A DNA stretch of 6,907 nucleotides from Actinomycetota bacterium (GTDB taxonomy: Bacteria; Actinomycetota; CADDZG01; JAHWKV01), in the NCBI GenBank assembly GCA_019347725.1, contig JAHWKV010000050.1, positions 1 to 6,907 of the forward strand. The letters run 5' to 3'. Shown here one piece after another: positions 5,775-6,907 of this stretch (its first letter is position 1; the number at the start of each line of letters is the position of its first letter). Position numbers and translations under genes: made by a program. The notes below the pieces were generated by a model that was given only the letters and a program-made list of their open reading frames with translations, was not told where the DNA came from and did not search any database.

Positions 5775-5997
5775 GCGCAAAGCCCACGGAGCGGGGCTCA
5801 TTTTGAGGATCCATCTCCACGTAAGCAAGCTTGTCGCAGGGTACGCCGACCCGCTTGCCGTTCTTGTCGGTCAGCCACAACACCGGTGTGTCCTGATTCA
5901 ACGATCCTTCAATTTTTTTGACCAGCTCTTCCTGCTCGTCGCCCATTTCCAGCGTGATTTCCTTGGGCGAGTGGGTCACCCCGATTCTGATTTCCAA
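5770..5997 (-). CDS. DUF3107 family small actinobacterial protein
   Basis: A 75-residue cytoplasmic protein matching DUF3107, a family near-universal in Actinobacteria (Rv3208A-like in mycobacteria) and of unknown role. The family features are the N-terminal EIRIGVTHSPKEITLE strand pair, a central helix (EEELVKKIEG-like), and the conserved LWLTDKNGKRVGVPCDKLAYVEM block with a VGF ending. The start codon is TTG at 5995-5997 (minus strand), which aligns the protein with the family N-terminus and is supported by a strong ribosome binding site. It is the first gene of a likely two-gene minus-strand operon with the PPOX-type enzyme, and lies divergent to the DUF5319 gene. Confidence 0.85.
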   Translation of the reverse strand: MEIRIGVTHSPKEITLEMGDEQEELVKKIEGSLNQDTPVLWLTDKNGKRVGVPCDKLAYVEMDPQNEPRSVGFAP

Positions 5998-6004
5998 GCC
6001 GGCA

Positions 6005-6012
6005 CTCTCCTT
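6005..6012 (-). promoter_or_regulatory. Ribosome binding site deciding the TTG start of the DUF3107 gene
   Basis: AAGGAGAG on the minus strand ends 7 bases before the TTG at 5997. This spacing is ideal and no ATG or GTG lies nearby in frame, so the rare TTG start is well supported. Confidence 0.75.
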
Positions 6013-6096
6013 GTCATAGAGACGACATCGCTGCCCAACCTACCGGTCTGCGGGCACCTCCACGATTGAAGGTCCGACTAGCCCCTCTGCAGGGAG

Positions 6097-6102
6097 TAGA
6101 AT
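6097..6102 (+). promoter_or_regulatory. Candidate -10 box for the DUF5319 gene
   Basis: TAGAAT fits TANNNT and ends 9 bases before the ATG at 6112, giving a very short or absent leader. The purine stretch AGGGAG at 6091-6096 is 15 bases from the ATG, too far for a normal ribosome binding site, so a near-leaderless transcript is the simpler reading. No good -35 match is seen. Confidence 0.35.
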
Positions 6103-6111
6103 AGTGCAGCG

Positions 6112-6690
6112 ATGGCTTTCGAAGAGCATACCGATGACCCGGGGTTCGGGGACGGTGATTCCGGTCCGATTGATGCGGCCGAGCGAGAAGCCCTGCACCA
6201 GGACCTCCACGACGTAAAAACACTCAAAGCGGTACTTGCCTCGCGTGGGTTAAGAGGCGTTGTCGTCTTCTGCCCGGACTGCGACGACGATCATTACCTC
6301 GGCTGGGATCTTCTGGCGGGGAACCTTCAGCAGATACTCGACTCGGGCACCACGCCGGTTCACGAGCCGGCCTGGGATCCGGACCCCGACGAGTATGTCT
6401 CTTGGGAGTACGCGCGCGGGTTTCTCGACGGCTACGAGACTTTGGCGGAGGAGCGCCAAGCGTTCGACGTATGTTCTTACTGCGGCAGCGAGTTGCCGCA
6501 GAGCATCAGCCAGTGGACCTGTTGCCCTTACTGCAGCAAAGACTTCGCGCCGCTGAATCTGCTGATCGGTTTGCGCCGGCGGGGCTGGACGGAGCCGCAG
6601 ATCCTGGCGATGTTGGAGGACTGCGGGTTTGAGATACCCACTTTTGACCCCGAAGACTCGGCTTCCCCTTTCCCTATCGACGCTGACTGA
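6112..6690 (+). CDS. DUF5319 family protein with an added C-terminal zinc-ribbon
   Basis: A 192-residue cytoplasmic acidic protein. Residues of about 20-112 match DUF5319, an actinobacterial family of unknown function (Rv3412-like in mycobacteria). The family features are an AAEREALHQDLHDVKTLKAVL helix, GLRGVVVFCPDC with Cys54 and Cys57, HYLGWDLLAGNLQQILDSG, and VHEPAWDPDPDEYVSWEYARGFLDGY. The family as I know it ends near here. This protein goes on for about 80 residues with a likely zinc ribbon, Cys121-x2-Cys124 and Cys138-x2-Cys141, then a helix (GWTEPQILAMLEDCGFEI) and an acidic tail. The start codon ATG follows a -10-like box. The stop at 6688-6690 is part of an inverted repeat. Family membership is well supported; the zinc ribbon is inferred from cysteine spacing, and what it binds is unknown. 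Confidence 0.85.
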   Translation: MAFEEHTDDPGFGDGDSGPIDAAEREALHQDLHDVKTLKAVLASRGLRGVVVFCPDCDDDHYLGWDLLAGNLQQILDSGTTPVHEPAWDPDPDEYVSWEYARGFLDGYETLAEERQAFDVCSYCGSELPQSISQWTCCPYCSKDFAPLNLLIGLRRRGWTEPQILAMLEDCGFEIPTFDPEDSASPFPIDAD

Positions 6691-6709
6691 GCGCCTTTCT
6701 GAGCGCTCA
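6688..6709. repeat. Inverted and direct repeat at the DUF5319 stop (weak terminator-like hairpin)
   Basis: TGAGCGC at 6688-6694 can pair with GCGCTCA at 6703-6709 across an 8-base loop, and TGAGCGC occurs again at 6700-6706 as part of the perfect 10-base palindrome TGAGCGCTCA (6700-6709). There is no T-run afterwards, so an intrinsic terminator is weak. Its position exactly at the boundary to the truncated AAA fragment makes it a possible breakpoint or artefact site instead. Confidence 0.4.
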
Positions 6710-6907
6710 GGGTGTCGGTTCACCTCAAGCCGAAGGTCCCCTCGTACAACCTGCTGATCATCGGCGCTACGAACCGGGCCCGCGATCTGGACCCTGCATT
6801 GCTCCGGCCGGGCCGGTTTGATCGCAAGATTCATGTGGGACTGCCCGACAAACAGGGACGCAAGGACGTCATTCAGTACTACCTGGACAAGGTCGAGCAC
6901 GAAGACA
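6703..6907 (+). CDS. FtsH-like AAA ATPase fragment (second region of homology), truncated on both sides
   Basis: The frame is open from just after a TGA at 6700-6702 to the window edge. From about 6742 it reads [45 protein letters not shown] and ends in EHED. This is the sensor-1 Asn (ATN) and the second region of homology with the two arginine-finger positions of classic AAA ATPases, closest in style to FtsH-like proteases. The Walker A and B motifs that must precede it are absent, and what lies upstream is the unrelated DUF5319 gene and an in-frame stop. A GTG at 6712 is available but would give a domain without nucleotide-binding motifs. So this is a gene entered mid-domain: a pseudogene remnant, a rearrangement junction or an assembly join. 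Only about 65 residues are visible, so FtsH versus other AAA families cannot be settled. Confidence 0.75.

Larger units (their letters stand above)
5998..6111. promoter_or_regulatory. Divergent intergenic region between the DUF3107 and DUF5319 genes
   Basis: These 114 bases separate two divergent start codons and must hold promoters for both directions. Toward DUF5319 the best box is TAGAAT at 6097-6102. Toward DUF3107 the mRNA must be leadered, because the ribosome binding site is at 6005-6012, but I see no convincing -10/-35 pair on that strand. No clear operator palindrome is visible. Confidence 0.45.

Noticed and set aside
5312..5806. Plus-strand open frame of about 164 codons
   Set aside because: It is opposite the clearly recognisable PPOX-type gene and overlaps the receiver domain; the residues look random.
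6250..6900. Minus-strand open frame of about 216 codons over the DUF5319 and AAA region
   Set aside because: It is antisense to two recognised coding regions, crosses the suspected junction, and has no family resemblance.
1..6907. Mobile element, CRISPR array, toxin-antitoxin or phage-defence system
   Set aside because: No transposase, integrase, terminal repeats, regular spaced repeats or known defence domains were found; the P-loop ATPase with the small protein does not match a known toxin-antitoxin pair.

Overview
The window looks like chromosome of a high-GC actinobacterium, probably an uncultured one. The marker families point that way: an Lhr-Nei2 DNA-repair pair, a DUF3107 protein, a DUF5319 protein and a TIGR03668-type (Rv0121-like) flavin/F420 enzyme are all characteristic of Actinobacteria. 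Several genes also have a -10-like box just before the start codon, as expected for leaderless mRNAs. No rRNA, tRNA, CRISPR array or insertion sequence was seen.

Layout. Bases 1 to about 345 differ from the rest: about 54% GC by hand count, against 67-78% just downstream. They carry an uninterrupted minus-strand frame for an Ala/Ser/Pro/Asp-rich protein that I do not recognise. Near 345-356 the sequence switches into the C-terminal third of the helicase Lhr, with no N-terminal part. lhr overlaps nei (endonuclease VIII-like glycosylase), which is followed by a NadR/Ttd14-type P-loop ATPase and a 90-residue hypothetical protein. Next, at 3087-5342, is a hybrid histidine kinase (about seven membrane segments, GAF, HisKA, HATPase, receiver) broken by apparently four lesions: TGA at 3144, a 1-base insertion near 3183, TAG at 3961 and a 1-base deletion near 4790. 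It converges on a minus-strand pair, DUF3107 then the PPOX/F420-type enzyme, and shares a CTAG double stop with the latter. Divergent from DUF3107 is a DUF5319 protein carrying an extra zinc-ribbon tail. The right edge holds an FtsH-like AAA fragment that begins abruptly after an in-frame stop near 6700.

How the parts work together. lhr and nei are a plausible repair operon: a 3'-5' helicase with a large C-terminal module, plus an oxidised-base glycosylase/AP lyase. The ATPase and small protein downstream may be co-transcribed or may have their own start sites. The kinase looks like a recently inactivated two-component sensor: its catalytic motifs remain but its frame does not.

The most notable points are the multi-lesion kinase, whose restored N-terminus completes a seven-helix sensor; the two abrupt gene-internal junctions at the ends (assembly chimera or real rearrangement); and the DUF5319 zinc-ribbon fusion. 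I found no convincing new defence or mobile system here.
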